From UTCHB3 sp964371075 (GTDB taxonomy: Bacteria; Bacteroidota; Ignavibacteria; Ignavibacteriales; Ignavibacteriaceae): a DNA stretch of 64,000 bases. The notes beneath the pieces were generated by a model, which saw only the letters and a program-made list of their open reading frames with translations, was not told the origin of the DNA and made no database searches. A program made the translations under genes and the position numbers. The DNA lies in contig CAYJKN010000005.1 in assembly GCA_964371075.1 (NCBI GenBank), positions 306,744 to 370,743 of the forward strand, read 5' to 3'. Shown piece after piece: positions 9,293-18,493 of the stretch (its first letter is position 1; each line of letters opens with the position of its first letter).

Positions 9293-10057
9293 CTATTGCA
9301 CCGATAACTGTGGTAATTTTAGTAGATCGGCTCTGATAGATTCAACTTTTGAATAATTTTTATCGCCTTTGTAACGGGAGAGGAAAAGTTCTGTGTCTTT
9401 TAATGCTTCTTTATATCTTTTTCTGTCAACAAGCAATCTAATTCTGTCAAAAGCCGCAACAGGGCTCAATTTTGAATCATGATATTTTTCAACCAGATAA
9501 CCGTAATAATCGATGGCAGCACCCAACATCCCCATGTTTTCATAAGTAACCGCATTGGAATACATCTTTTGTGCTATTTTATCGTTTAACTCCAGGATCT
9601 TCCTTTCAGCTTCTTCAACTTTGGGATCGGCAGGGAAAAAATTGATAAACGCCTGAAACTCCTCAATTGCTTTTTCAGAATACTTCTGATCAAGTGAATA
9701 AACGGGGGAAAGTTCGTAATAACTGTCGGCAAGCATAAATTGAGCATCTTTGATGTACTGACTTGCTCTCATCGTGTTTATCAGTTTACTAAACTCATAA
9801 GCAGACATCAAAAATTCATCCCGTTTAAAACGGGACATTGCGAGGTAATATTGGGCATCAGCCGCAATTGAACTGCCGGGGTACTGGATCAGGATGCTTT
9901 CAAATTCAGTTATCGCTTCGAGATATGACTCATCCTCAAAAAGACTAAGTGCATACTTAAATCTATCTTCGGGTGACATGGCTGAACGATCAACATCGAG
10001 TGAACAACCTGTTATAAAAATCAGTGCAAATAACGCCGGGATGAGTATTTTTTTCAT
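9293..10057 (-). CDS. bamD: Outer-membrane assembly lipoprotein BamD
   Basis: This 254-residue protein has a lipoprotein signal ending ITGC, with the lipidated Cys at residue 18. TPR-like helices follow, with the family pattern RFKYALSLF, YLEAITEFESIL and AADAQYYLAMSRF. BamD is the essential lipoprotein of the BAM complex that inserts beta-barrels into the outer membrane. The length fits. The gene is directly followed by the thioesterase and then the secreted metalloprotease. Its own start is preceded by an A/T-rich leader of about 80 nt. Confidence 0.9.
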   Translation of the reverse strand: MKKILIPALFALIFITGCSLDVDRSAMSPEDRFKYALSLFEDESYLEAITEFESILIQYPGSSIAADAQYYLAMSRFKRDEFLMSAYEFSKLINTMRASQYIKDAQFMLADSYYELSPVYSLDQKYSEKAIEEFQAFINFFPADPKVEEAERKILELNDKIAQKMYSNAVTYENMGMLGAAIDYYGYLVEKYHDSKLSPVAAFDRIRLLVDRKRYKEALKDTELFLSRYKGDKNYSKVESIRADLLKLPQLSVQ

Positions 10058-10135
10058 TTTAAATTTATTTTTTGGACAATTTGTAAATTTACTAAAAAGG
10101 AGAGTAGCGGGAAAGGCAATTATTTGTAATTAAGA

Positions 10136-10699
10136 TTAGTTTGTCCTCACAGTAAAAAAGAGGATCACTGCAAGAAGAGTGGCACCGGCTGCGATGGCAA
10201 CACTTGTGAGACTTCCCCAAAATGGTTCACCGGGAATCTGTGACATTGTAAAAGGCAATCCTTTGTTTTCAAGAAAATCAACATCAGAGAGTTTTACAGT
10301 ATCTGTGGTTTCAAATCGAAATTTTGTTTCTGATGTCCCCATATCACCCGAAATTACAAAGGTTCTGCCTGTGTAATAGTCACCGAGGAAGTTTTGTGTG
10401 AAGGGTGAACTGTAGGTTACTGCCGCAACTTTTAAGGTGATAGTGGCAGCTGTATTATCATCTGAAACGGTTACTCCGTTATCTGTAAGATTACTCTTAA
10501 ACGCCGAATTCAGGACTTTATAATCACCGGGGAGGAAAAGAGAGACGGAGGGAATTCTGTCGCCCTGAAAAAAGTTTTGTGCGATAAACCGGGATGCATC
10601 CCCCGTCATCGATTCAAAAACCTGCAGGTTAGAGAGCGATTGCCCGCTAACCTGAAGGCCAAAAACTATAAATATAACGGAAAAAAAGAGCTTTTTCAA
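10136..10699 (-). CDS. Exported protein of unknown function with C-terminal membrane helix
   Basis: I do not recognise a family. The 187-residue protein has a signal peptide (residues 1-20, ending VSGQS), a middle part of about 130 residues rich in beta-type sequence, and a C-terminal hydrophobic helix (about 163-184) ending in VRTN. That topology suggests a periplasmic domain held by a C-terminal anchor. It begins 4 nt after the htpX stop, so the two are probably coexpressed, which hints at a role in envelope protein quality control (inference only). Confidence 0.65.
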   Translation of the reverse strand: MKKLFFSVIFIVFGLQVSGQSLSNLQVFESMTGDASRFIAQNFFQGDRIPSVSLFLPGDYKVLNSAFKSNLTDNGVTVSDDNTAATITLKVAAVTYSSPFTQNFLGDYYTGRTFVISGDMGTSETKFRFETTDTVKLSDVDFLENKGLPFTMSQIPGEPFWGSLTSVAIAAGATLLAVILFFTVRTN

Positions 10700-10703
10700 T
10701 TAA

Positions 10704-11549
10704 TCAGGCTCTTCCGGAAGCTATAAGGTTTAATCTTTTAATTCGCTCTTCAATTGGAGGATGGGTCGAGAATAATTTCATCATACCACCACCTCTTAAT
10801 GGATTAACTATAAACATGTGGGCAGTTGCGGGTCCCGCGGCATCCACAGCTTTTTGGGCATTGTAACCGGAAAGTTTACCGAGTGCAGACGCAAGGCCAC
10901 CTGCATTTCCCGACATCCGGGCACCTGTTTCATCTGCAATATACTCCCTCGAACGGGAGATAGCCAACTGAATAAGTGTTGCTGCAATTGGAGCAACAAT
11001 CATCAAAACAATTGTTCCTACAATGCTGTTGTCTTCATCATCTCGTCCACCAAAGATCATCGCCCATTGTGCCATGTTTGCAAGCATCGTTATGACACCG
11101 GCAAAAGTGGCAGCTATTGCACCAATAAGAATATCTCTGTTTTTGATATGCGCAAGTTCGTGAGCGATAACCCCTTCAAGCTCTGCATTAGTTAAAAGTT
11201 TGGTGATGCCGGTGGTTAGTGCAACTGCGGCATGACTTGGATTTCTTCCCGTTGCAAAGGCATTGGGGGTCATATCATTTATTACATAAAGTTTGGGCAT
11301 GGGAATCTGGGCGCGTTGCACAAGATTTTCCACCATTCCATAAAGTCCGGGTGCAGAATTTCTGTCGATCTCCTGAGCACCATACATTTTTAATACTATT
11401 TTATCGGAGAACCAGTAACTGCCAAAATTCATCACAATGGCAAAACCAAATGCAATGAACATACCCATCTGCCCACCGAGGAAGTTACCTGCGATAACCA
11501 CCAGCACCGTGAGCACCGTCATCAATATTACTGTTTTAAACGTATTCAT
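10704..11549 (-). CDS. htpX: HtpX membrane zinc protease
   Basis: This is an M48B peptidase of the inner membrane that degrades misfolded membrane proteins. The 281 residues match the family length. Seen: two N-terminal helices (about 7-41), the zinc motif H130-E131-L-A-H134, a second helix pair (about 138-195), and SREYIADETGA at 200-210, whose Glu202 is the expected third zinc ligand. The substrate stretch NAFATGRNP is also typical. The following gene encodes an exported protein of unknown function 4 nt away. Confidence 0.94.
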   Translation of the reverse strand: MNTFKTVILMTVLTVLVVIAGNFLGGQMGMFIAFGFAIVMNFGSYWFSDKIVLKMYGAQEIDRNSAPGLYGMVENLVQRAQIPMPKLYVINDMTPNAFATGRNPSHAAVALTTGITKLLTNAELEGVIAHELAHIKNRDILIGAIAATFAGVITMLANMAQWAMIFGGRDDEDNSIVGTIVLMIVAPIAATLIQLAISRSREYIADETGARMSGNAGGLASALGKLSGYNAQKAVDAAGPATAHMFIVNPLRGGGMMKLFSTHPPIEERIKRLNLIASGRA

Positions 11550-11640
11550 TTTATTCCTCTTCTATTAATTCAAATCAATCTGATTCTATTAATTAAGACA
11601 ATAAATATAGTCAAAAAGTTCAAATAAACCTGCGGGAGAG

Positions 11641-11692
11641 ACTTGAGTGACTTGAGAACTTGAGAACTTGAGAACTTGAGAACTTGAGAACT
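11641..11692. repeat. 8-bp tandem repeat, ACTTGAGA unit
   Basis: Five perfect ACTTGAGA units run in phase from 11650 to 11689, preceded by a variant unit at 11641-11648 and a 1-nt offset. The array lies between the SDR gene stop (11759) and the htpX start. The same unit recurs at 31579-31610 and 63887-64000. Next to it (about 11719-11750) is a degenerate stretch with repeated ATCTGCGT-like words, similar in style to 20520-20552. Confidence 0.9.
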
Positions 11693-11758
11693 AAATATAA
11701 ATCTCCCTCTGCGAAAATCCGTTTAATCTGCGTGTATCTGCGTCCCCCAAAACATCTT

Positions 11759-12577
11759 CTACCGTTTTGTGAAAAGCACAGCTCTAATGATTCCGTTAAA
11801 GAGGACATCAGGGAGGAGTTTCCTCAGGATTAACATTCCTTTTGTGCCCACGGGATAACGGAGTTTCCAGTTGGTTGAGGTGGCGGCGTTAAATATCTTT
11901 TTTGCTGTTTTCGCTGCGGAAATTCCGTTCCGGCCTGAAGCATCCATGTTTTTGAAGGCGATATTAAAGTTCTTTTCATAATCATCTCCCGGTTTTGGAG
12001 TAAATTTCTCCATGGAGCGGTCATAAAAGTCAGTTTTTACGGGACCCGGCTCAATAATTTTTATCCTGATGTTAAACTGCACAAGTTCATGCTGGAGCGA
12101 TTCTGAAAATCCTTCAACAGCCCACTTTGTTGCATTGTAAAAACTGTAAAACGGGAAAGTAACCCTGCCGCCAACGGAAGCAACATTTATAATCGTTCCA
12201 CTTTTTTGATTTTTCATGTGAGGCAACACTTCCCTTGTGAGCCTGAGAATCCCAAAAAAGTTGGTATCCATCTGTTTTTTAACTTTTTCTTCTTCATAAT
12301 ATTCAAAAACACCTGTAAGTGCATACCCGGCATTGTTCACCAATACATCGATACTTCCAAAATTTTCAAGAGTATATTCAACTGCTTTTTTGATTGAATT
12401 ATTGTCTGTAACATCCAATTCCACAATATTTACTGTTCTCTCATCGTGGAGTAAGGTGTGTCTCCCGGTTGGATTTCTCATTCCGGCAACTACTGTCCAC
12501 CCCGCTCTTGCAAACCGGCGTGCTGTTTCAAGCCCGATCCCGGAGGAGGAGCCCGATATCAGGACTGTTTTGCCCAT
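11759..12577 (-). CDS. Short-chain dehydrogenase/reductase
   Basis: This is a 272-residue classical SDR. The cofactor loop GSSSGIG is at residues 9-15, NNAG at 81-84, and the catalytic set is Ser134, Tyr147 and Lys151 (Y-N-A-T-K). An Arg at about position 34 in A-G-M-R-N-P suggests NADPH preference. The C-terminal 30 residues are hydrophobic and basic, as in membrane-associated members. The substrate is not predictable. It stands alone and is divergent from the FecR gene. Confidence 0.88.
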   Translation of the reverse strand: MGKTVLISGSSSGIGLETARRFARAGWTVVAGMRNPTGRHTLLHDERTVNIVELDVTDNNSIKKAVEYTLENFGSIDVLVNNAGYALTGVFEYYEEEKVKKQMDTNFFGILRLTREVLPHMKNQKSGTIINVASVGGRVTFPFYSFYNATKWAVEGFSESLQHELVQFNIRIKIIEPGPVKTDFYDRSMEKFTPKPGDDYEKNFNIAFKNMDASGRNGISAAKTAKKIFNAATSTNWKLRYPVGTKGMLILRKLLPDVLFNGIIRAVLFTKR

Positions 12578-12688
12578 GTCATTCCTTTATTATTCAATTG
12601 TTAGTATGTAAAATTAGAGATAAATTGTGGAAACAAAAATCCGATATTGATTGTTAAACAGATACATTTAATCACTTTGGAAGAAACA

Positions 12689-13690
12689 ATGAAAAAAATC
12701 ATTTACTTTTTACCCGTTCTGATCCTTTTTGCAATCTCATTCGCCTCTGATGCACCCGGAGTGCCCGTTGCTCTTGTAACCGGAATTGAAGGATCACCAA
12801 TGATCATGAATCCGGCAACTCAAACTGAGACGGCTCTTGAACAAGGTTCGATGCTCTCAGAGGGAGATATTGTTTCGATGAATGAGGATTCCAAAGCAAC
12901 AATCTACTTTATGGACGGCGAGATTGTAAACCTGATGCCAAAACAAAAACTCATTGTTGGGAAAGAATCTTCTGCTTCCAAACTTGAGGATGGTTCGGGA
13001 CAATCTTTTGCTCTGCAAGCCGGACTTAACAATCTTTCCCGTAAAAATGTAAACCTCACTGCCAAAAACGATATTGATAAAGAACTTTCTTCCCCCGCAA
13101 GCTTTAGAGCAGAAGGTGTTATTCCCATTGCTCCTGCAGGTTTAATAATTTCGGAGAAACCCGAGTTTACATGGTTTGATTCTTCTTATACAGAGGTAAC
13201 ACCCGTCGAAAAACAGTATGTACTTCTTGTAATGGATTCGAAAAACAACGAAATTTTTCGCGGAACGGTTAAGGGAATGACCAATACACTCGTAAAATTC
13301 ACTATCCCTGATCTTGTCTTTAAACAAACCGATTCAAAACAGAGATTTAAATGGGATGTTTATCCCCTCGGCAAAGAGCCAAAACTTGGTGCAAATTATG
13401 ACCTCGCTGGAGTGATGATTTTAGCCGACAAAAAATTTAGTGCAGATGTCACTGCTGCCATCTCAGAAATTAATTCAAATAATAAACTCGATGAACAAAG
13501 CAAACTGTTTATGGCTGGATTGATATTAAAAGACTTTAAGTGTTATTCAGACGCAATTATTACATTGAACCAACTCGGTAGTGACAGCAAAGTTTCCGAT
13601 AGTATCCTGAGACAAAAAGCATGGCTTTATGCCCGACTTGGAGCCAATGGATCATTTATGGTTAAAAAATATGCGGCGCTTCTTGGATAG
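12689..13690 (+). CDS. Exported FecR-domain protein
   Basis: The start at 12689 is chosen because GGAAGAA lies just before it and a signal peptide follows (KKIIYFLPVLILFAISFAS); the frame is open 42 nt further up. The protein has about 333 residues. Residues 20-105 form a FecR-type beta domain (V-T-G-I-E-G-S, L-S-E-G-D-I-V, K-A-T-I-Y-F-M-D-G). A middle beta region and a helical tail follow. There is no adjacent sigma factor gene, so this is more likely a periplasmic structural or sensing FecR-like protein than a classical anti-sigma regulator. Confidence 0.7.
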   Translation: MKKIIYFLPVLILFAISFASDAPGVPVALVTGIEGSPMIMNPATQTETALEQGSMLSEGDIVSMNEDSKATIYFMDGEIVNLMPKQKLIVGKESSASKLEDGSGQSFALQAGLNNLSRKNVNLTAKNDIDKELSSPASFRAEGVIPIAPAGLIISEKPEFTWFDSSYTEVTPVEKQYVLLVMDSKNNEIFRGTVKGMTNTLVKFTIPDLVFKQTDSKQRFKWDVYPLGKEPKLGANYDLAGVMILADKKFSADVTAAISEINSNNKLDEQSKLFMAGLILKDFKCYSDAIITLNQLGSDSKVSDSILRQKAWLYARLGANGSFMVKKYAALLG

Positions 13691-13691
13691 G

Positions 13692-15287
13692 TTATCTTAA
13701 CAGAGTCATCGACTTTGTCTGCGTAAAAAAAGTGGAACCCCCGTTAATTTTTGCAGTTACCCGATAAAAGTAAACCCCCGAATTTAAGGCGTTGGAAGAG
13801 AAATTAATCTTCTTAACGCCTTTTTCATTAATACCCGAGTAGATTGAGGTGACAAATTCCCCCGTCGGAGCAAAAAGATCAACTGCCAAATCACACTCCA
13901 CCGGAACCACCACTTCAATCACTGTATTTGCTCCGCCCGATGTCGCTCCCCCATAAAATGGATTTGGATAATTTTGATGCACGGTAAATCCGTCAGGAAT
14001 CAGGATATCCACCCTGAGGATGCCCGAATATTCAAAAGTGCCGTCGTTATCCACCATTTTAAGTCTGTATTCATACCTCGAAGGTTGTGGCTTGGTATCA
14101 ATAAATGAATAATATTTTACTGAGTTACTCATCCCCGCTGCTTCAACCGATCCAATCTGAAACCATTCACGACCGGGTTTCCTCCTCTCAATCAAAAAAA
14201 TGTAAGAGTTAACCTCCGTTGCGGTACTCCACAATAATTTTACATCTCCCCCCTCCTCTCTCAACTGGAAATAGTTAAGTTCAACAGGCAAAGGGTCTTC
14301 ACTAAATGTATTGATGATTGCATTTGCCATTTTATCCCAACCAGTGCTGTTGGCGCGGAGTTTATCCTTTTCCTGTTCAAGATGGAGAAATCTTCCCGAA
14401 GCGACAGAGGCGGAAGAGGAACAAGGATTACTGCTGTTGTTGAGATACCTCCCCTGCACATTTGTTTGCCCGGCGAGTTTGTCCCACAAAGTATCAACAT
14501 GCATTAATTTGTAGGAAAGGGAAGTATCCTGCAATTCGAGATTATTCATTAACTCTGTTAACCAGTCGGTATCGGGTACATCTCTTGTCCCGTTGCTCAT
14601 AATCAGATATGGATCAGATACAGCTTTTGTAAATCCATGTAATTGAATGGCAATCATACCCGATATCTGTTCATCAAACACTTCTGTTGATCTTTGCAGT
14701 GCAGAGAGGGTATTATGCGGCTGATCCGACTTTCTGAAAGCGACATCCCCTCCTCCACAAACCGTAGTGGTTCCGGCACATTCCGAAGCGGTTGTTGAGT
14801 TACATCTGTGAGCCCCTGAAATATAAAAACCTCTCGCCCCGGCCTGCTTAAAGACATGAATCCCCTGTTTTCCGGTATTAAAATCAAAGATTGGATGTGG
14901 AGACTGTATAAAAAGTTTTTGTCTGAGGGGATTGGGATTTAAAACAACGGTTCCCCAATAATTGGTGCTGGTATCCTTCTTTTCAAGGAAATAATATTGT
15001 TTATCGGGATTTGGCTCTGTATCCATAAAAGATATCACCTCATATCCAATTGAGTCTGCGATACCATGAGCCGTTGCATAGTTGCCGGCAAACATGGCAT
15101 TAAGAGTCCGCTCCCAAATGTTCATCTGCTCCGCAGATGGTTCACTATAAACATTATGAGGAGTATCCAAAGGGATTTTTGATATCAGAGTATCAAAATA
15201 TGTTTTCAAGTTGGCACTTTTATTCACTTGTGCAGGCACAGTAAAGCATAGAAGTGCCAAAAAGATTAGTGTCGCTGATCTTTTCAC
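13692..15287 (-). CDS. Secreted T9SS cargo protein of unknown function
   Basis: The 531-residue protein has a signal peptide (residues 1-20, ending VPAQ), a catalytic-looking region of about 300 residues and a C-terminal sorting domain with QNYPNPF and S-G-V-Y-F-Y-R. The N-terminal region has conserved-looking His and Cys: QSPHPIFDFNTGKQG, SGAHRCN, CAGTTTVCGGGD and AIQLHGF. The spacing of the H-x-x-x-D and Q-L-H-G motifs resembles metal-dependent amidohydrolases acting on peptides or poly-glutamate, but I cannot assign a family. It converges with the FecR gene, 1 nt apart. Confidence 0.7.
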   Translation of the reverse strand: MKRSATLIFLALLCFTVPAQVNKSANLKTYFDTLISKIPLDTPHNVYSEPSAEQMNIWERTLNAMFAGNYATAHGIADSIGYEVISFMDTEPNPDKQYYFLEKKDTSTNYWGTVVLNPNPLRQKLFIQSPHPIFDFNTGKQGIHVFKQAGARGFYISGAHRCNSTTASECAGTTTVCGGGDVAFRKSDQPHNTLSALQRSTEVFDEQISGMIAIQLHGFTKAVSDPYLIMSNGTRDVPDTDWLTELMNNLELQDTSLSYKLMHVDTLWDKLAGQTNVQGRYLNNSSNPCSSSASVASGRFLHLEQEKDKLRANSTGWDKMANAIINTFSEDPLPVELNYFQLREEGGDVKLLWSTATEVNSYIFLIERRKPGREWFQIGSVEAAGMSNSVKYYSFIDTKPQPSRYEYRLKMVDNDGTFEYSGILRVDILIPDGFTVHQNYPNPFYGGATSGGANTVIEVVVPVECDLAVDLFAPTGEFVTSIYSGINEKGVKKINFSSNALNSGVYFYRVTAKINGGSTFFTQTKSMTLLR

Positions 15288-15324
15288 TCAGGTTCCGGTT
15301 AGTGTGTGGTTTTAGTTATATCGA

Positions 15325-15969
15325 TTAATTAAGGTGTTCAACAAAATCATTAATGCTGTCGAAAACAGGTACCCCTGCCTCCAACAGTCTTTCTTTTGTT
15401 TGGTGACCCGAAGCCGTCAGGATGCAATCGACGCCCATTTCCATTGCAACCTCATAGTCATGAAGAGTATCTCCAACAAGCACTGTGGAGCCCTTCCCGT
15501 CACCAATTCTGTTTACCAGATTAAGCCCAAGCTCCAGTTTGCTGTGTGCATAAACGTTTTCAAGACCGTTGATTTCTTCAAAATATCCCGTCAGACCATG
15601 TTTTTCAATAACATCAATAAGTTCTTTTTTTACATAAGCCGAGAGGATATATTGTTTTATTCCAAGTTTTTTTACTTTTGAAAGAACAGTTTCAACCTGC
15701 TCAAAAAGGTCCATCTCATGTCGGCGAATTTCATAGGTATCCGCCCATTCCCTGCCAATGATTTCAAAAGGATGTTGAAGGAAGTCCACCCCCGCGGCGG
15801 CATAATAATCTTTCACAGGGAAAGTAAAAATCTCCCGGTATTTTTCAAATGTAAGCCGTTGGTAATTGTTTTTTTCGAGGATATTATTAATTATATCGAG
15901 GCAAATATGGACATCATTAAAGAGAGTCCCGTTCCAGTCCCATATTATATGAGTATAGTGTTTGAGCAT
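15325..15969 (-). CDS. HAD-family hydrolase (phosphoglycolate phosphatase-like)
   Basis: This is a 214-residue cytoplasmic HAD protein. Motif I is W-D11-W-N13-G-T-L: the nucleophile Asp is present, but the usual second Asp, the general acid, is Asn. Motif II is S-A-Y, motif III is K in the HSKLELG stretch, and motif IV is VGDTLHDYEVA. A helical C1 cap (about 20-85) is present. The Asn variant is found in a known subset of Gph-like proteins, so activity is possible; the substrate is unknown. Confidence 0.82.
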   Translation of the reverse strand: MLKHYTHIIWDWNGTLFNDVHICLDIINNILEKNNYQRLTFEKYREIFTFPVKDYYAAAGVDFLQHPFEIIGREWADTYEIRRHEMDLFEQVETVLSKVKKLGIKQYILSAYVKKELIDVIEKHGLTGYFEEINGLENVYAHSKLELGLNLVNRIGDGKGSTVLVGDTLHDYEVAMEMGVDCILTASGHQTKERLLEAGVPVFDSINDFVEHLN

Positions 15970-16182
15970 TTATCTCCGGACTTTCGAAATATTCGGTTTT
16001 GAATCAACAAATTTAAATTAATTTTTACAAATAATACCGGCAGATTATGATAGTCGGTCCTGAACACGATGTACACGATGGAATAGGATGAACATGGAAG
16101 ATTTTTTAACGATGGGACAACATTGAATTTTCCGCGGAGCGGAATCGATATTCGTAGCAAATATTTTCATCCACAAAAACAT

Positions 16183-16428
16183 TCATGAAGCAAGGTTTTC
16201 ATAAGTCAGTGATTCGAAACCGGCCAGATAACTGCCAAAGCCTATTGCAGCTATTATATCTTCTCTTGTTAAACCGGGGTATTCATCTAGAATTTCTTCG
16301 AATGATTGAGGTGCCGCAAGAAATCCAAGAATTAGCGAGACGGGGATTCGAGTATTTCGAATTACCGGTTTGCCGTGACATACTTTGGGATTTATCTCTA
16401 TTCTGTCTAAAATATCTTTTTTACTCAT
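16183..16428 (-). CDS. DUF433 protein, orphan antitoxin-like
   Basis: The 81 residues cover the DUF433 domain (I-N-P-K-V-C-H-G-K-P-V-I-R-N-T-R-I-P-V, then E-E-I-L-D-E-Y-P-G-L), a helix-turn-helix-like fold often coded just before a PIN-like toxin. No partner frame lies after it (15970-16182 is noncoding), so it appears to be an orphan. Confidence 0.78.
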   Translation of the reverse strand: MSKKDILDRIEINPKVCHGKPVIRNTRIPVSLILGFLAAPQSFEEILDEYPGLTREDIIAAIGFGSYLAGFESLTYENLAS

Positions 16429-16539
16429 ACAGAATTCCTTTTTGCAATTTTAACACTTTTAACAACCGAAAATACAAAATTATCTCTATACAAGCCAATC
16501 AATACCAAATCAGCGCTAACCAAAAACAGCAACCAAAAA

Positions 16540-18369
16540 TTATCTCAACTTAAACCGGTTCTCGCCGGGTTTTACATCAAATTGATATGGCGCTCCGCCA
16601 TAAAAGACTTCGAGATTAAAAGAGGATTTGGAATTTACCCAAATTTCACGGTTCTCTTTTCCGGCGGAAATGATGAGGGATACTTTCTCTTTTCCAAAGG
16701 GGAGATTTTGCATTCCGTGTTTATCACTCCGATGGATGCGCCAGTTTATTTTGTTTTGTGAGGCTTTTACATCAATTCCGATGATATTTTCGATAAGCAG
16801 GGCAATTGGTCCTGTGGCTGTCCAGCCGGCAAAATCCTGCCTGCCATAAAATGTGTTATCCCATCTGGTACCGGGTTCGGGAAATTCGGGTGAATAACAC
16901 TCCCAAATTGTTTTATAGCCATCATCATATCTCTCCTCGAAGGCGATTTTGTCCTCAGAGGGAGTAAAATTTTTATAGATATTGGCGATGTTCATTAAAT
17001 GGTTTTCCGCAACTTCATACGCCGTCTCAAAAAATCCATATTTTTCAAGACCTTTCACGGTTGAAAAAACCACAGGAGCCCAAACACCACCCAACCAGTA
17101 GTGCCCCCTCGGATTGTAATCGGAATCATACTTTGCAAGTGTCGGAATTCGGTGAGGACGGTTAAAAGCATTGGTATCATTCAGGTGAACAACCAGACCT
17201 TTTGCGGTTTCTGCATCCAAAACTTCTGACAGAAGAGTCCAAAATGCACCAGCATGAGTGGTAGTTGAAAGTGACCCCTCTGGCCTCACATCAAACAGGA
17301 AATTACCGTTTTTATGCAGACAATATTTGTTGATCGCTTCTTTTATATTTTCATGTTTTTGTTTAAACAGCGAGCTCCACTCTCCATTTTTAACCACACC
17401 GGCTAATTTTGAGATCGAATTTGCGGCAAGTGCCATCTGACTCGAAAAATCGACCCAGCCACCTTTTTCAACTCCCCTTCGTGGCACATTATCCATACCA
17501 CTTCCCAACGGGGTTTGGTAATAAAGCCAGGGACTGATAACCGAGGCGGCATTTTTTTCGATCCAGTTATGATATTTCACCAATACGGGGAGGACTCTTT
17601 CGATCCGGGAGGCATCACCCGTCAACTCATAATATCGTAACTCCATCCAGGCAAAAAGTGGCGGATTAAGCACAGGTTCATCAGGGGTGGGCTCAACAGC
17701 AATTTCTCCGGTCGCTTCCGAATAAACTCTCTGAATATATCCATCGGGACGCTGTTTTAAATAAAAATTATCAAGAGTCAACATAGTCGGGAAAATATCG
17801 TTTGCATACATGGCAAATGCCACCATAAAATTTGAATCCCACTGATAAATCCACTCATTAAACCCCTCGTCGATGTAACTTTCAACAAATCCGTTTGCCT
17901 TTGTGCCATGAGTGATTTTATCCCATGCCCTGTTCCAGGAAAAATAGTAGAGGTCTATCAGATTGGCATCGTCGATTACGGGTTCAGGGAGCCTTTCTTT
18001 TGGAAACGGGAGATTACTCCGTTTTCTTTGGGGTGTTGGAGGTTCACCAACTTTGATGAGCGAGTTAAAATTGTCGCCACCATCGTTGATTTTCCAATCA
18101 TTTTGTGGATCGGGAATCCAGTTTCCATCAACAATAAATTTATATTGGTAATACCCCGGCTCAATTTTGAGTAAAACCGACCATACATCTCCCTCTCCTT
18201 TTTGCAACTTTTCTCCTTGAGGACTCCACCCGATAAAACTTCCGGTAACCAATACCTCTTTTGCAGTGGTTGATCGAAATTCAAATTTGACTTCTGCTTT
18301 TGAGTTTTGAGAAAAGTGTGTGGTTGTAAAAAGGAGGAAAAGAAGTGTGAAGGAGGTAATTGTTTTCAT
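16540..18369 (-). CDS. Exported glycoside hydrolase, CBM48-like domain plus (alpha/alpha)6 barrel
   Basis: The 609-residue protein has a signal peptide (1-20, ending HFSQ). An AMPK/CBM48-type glycogen-binding domain follows (about 25-105, with G-S-F-I-G-W-S and Y-Q-Y-K-F-I-V-D-G-N-W-I-P-D-P). The rest is a barrel of the GH37/GH63 trehalase-glucosidase type: SGMDNVPR near 290 matches the catalytic Asp loop, and NPRGHYWLGGVWAPV matches the R-G-x-x-W signature. It probably releases glucose from alpha-glucosides in the periplasm or outside. Exact substrate is unknown. No T9SS tail is present. Confidence 0.8.
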   Translation of the reverse strand: MKTITSFTLLFLLFTTTHFSQNSKAEVKFEFRSTTAKEVLVTGSFIGWSPQGEKLQKGEGDVWSVLLKIEPGYYQYKFIVDGNWIPDPQNDWKINDGGDNFNSLIKVGEPPTPQRKRSNLPFPKERLPEPVIDDANLIDLYYFSWNRAWDKITHGTKANGFVESYIDEGFNEWIYQWDSNFMVAFAMYANDIFPTMLTLDNFYLKQRPDGYIQRVYSEATGEIAVEPTPDEPVLNPPLFAWMELRYYELTGDASRIERVLPVLVKYHNWIEKNAASVISPWLYYQTPLGSGMDNVPRRGVEKGGWVDFSSQMALAANSISKLAGVVKNGEWSSLFKQKHENIKEAINKYCLHKNGNFLFDVRPEGSLSTTTHAGAFWTLLSEVLDAETAKGLVVHLNDTNAFNRPHRIPTLAKYDSDYNPRGHYWLGGVWAPVVFSTVKGLEKYGFFETAYEVAENHLMNIANIYKNFTPSEDKIAFEERYDDGYKTIWECYSPEFPEPGTRWDNTFYGRQDFAGWTATGPIALLIENIIGIDVKASQNKINWRIHRSDKHGMQNLPFGKEKVSLIISAGKENREIWVNSKSSFNLEVFYGGAPYQFDVKPGENRFKLR

Positions 18370-18493
18370 TGCGGTTTTTTGAGGTTAATTATCGATATTT
18401 ATTCAATTTTATGAGAGTTTAACCCTCAACAAAACTGAATTATTGCCCTCTTCCCGAGGTAAATCCCCGGGAGGATGGGCAATATAAATTTGT

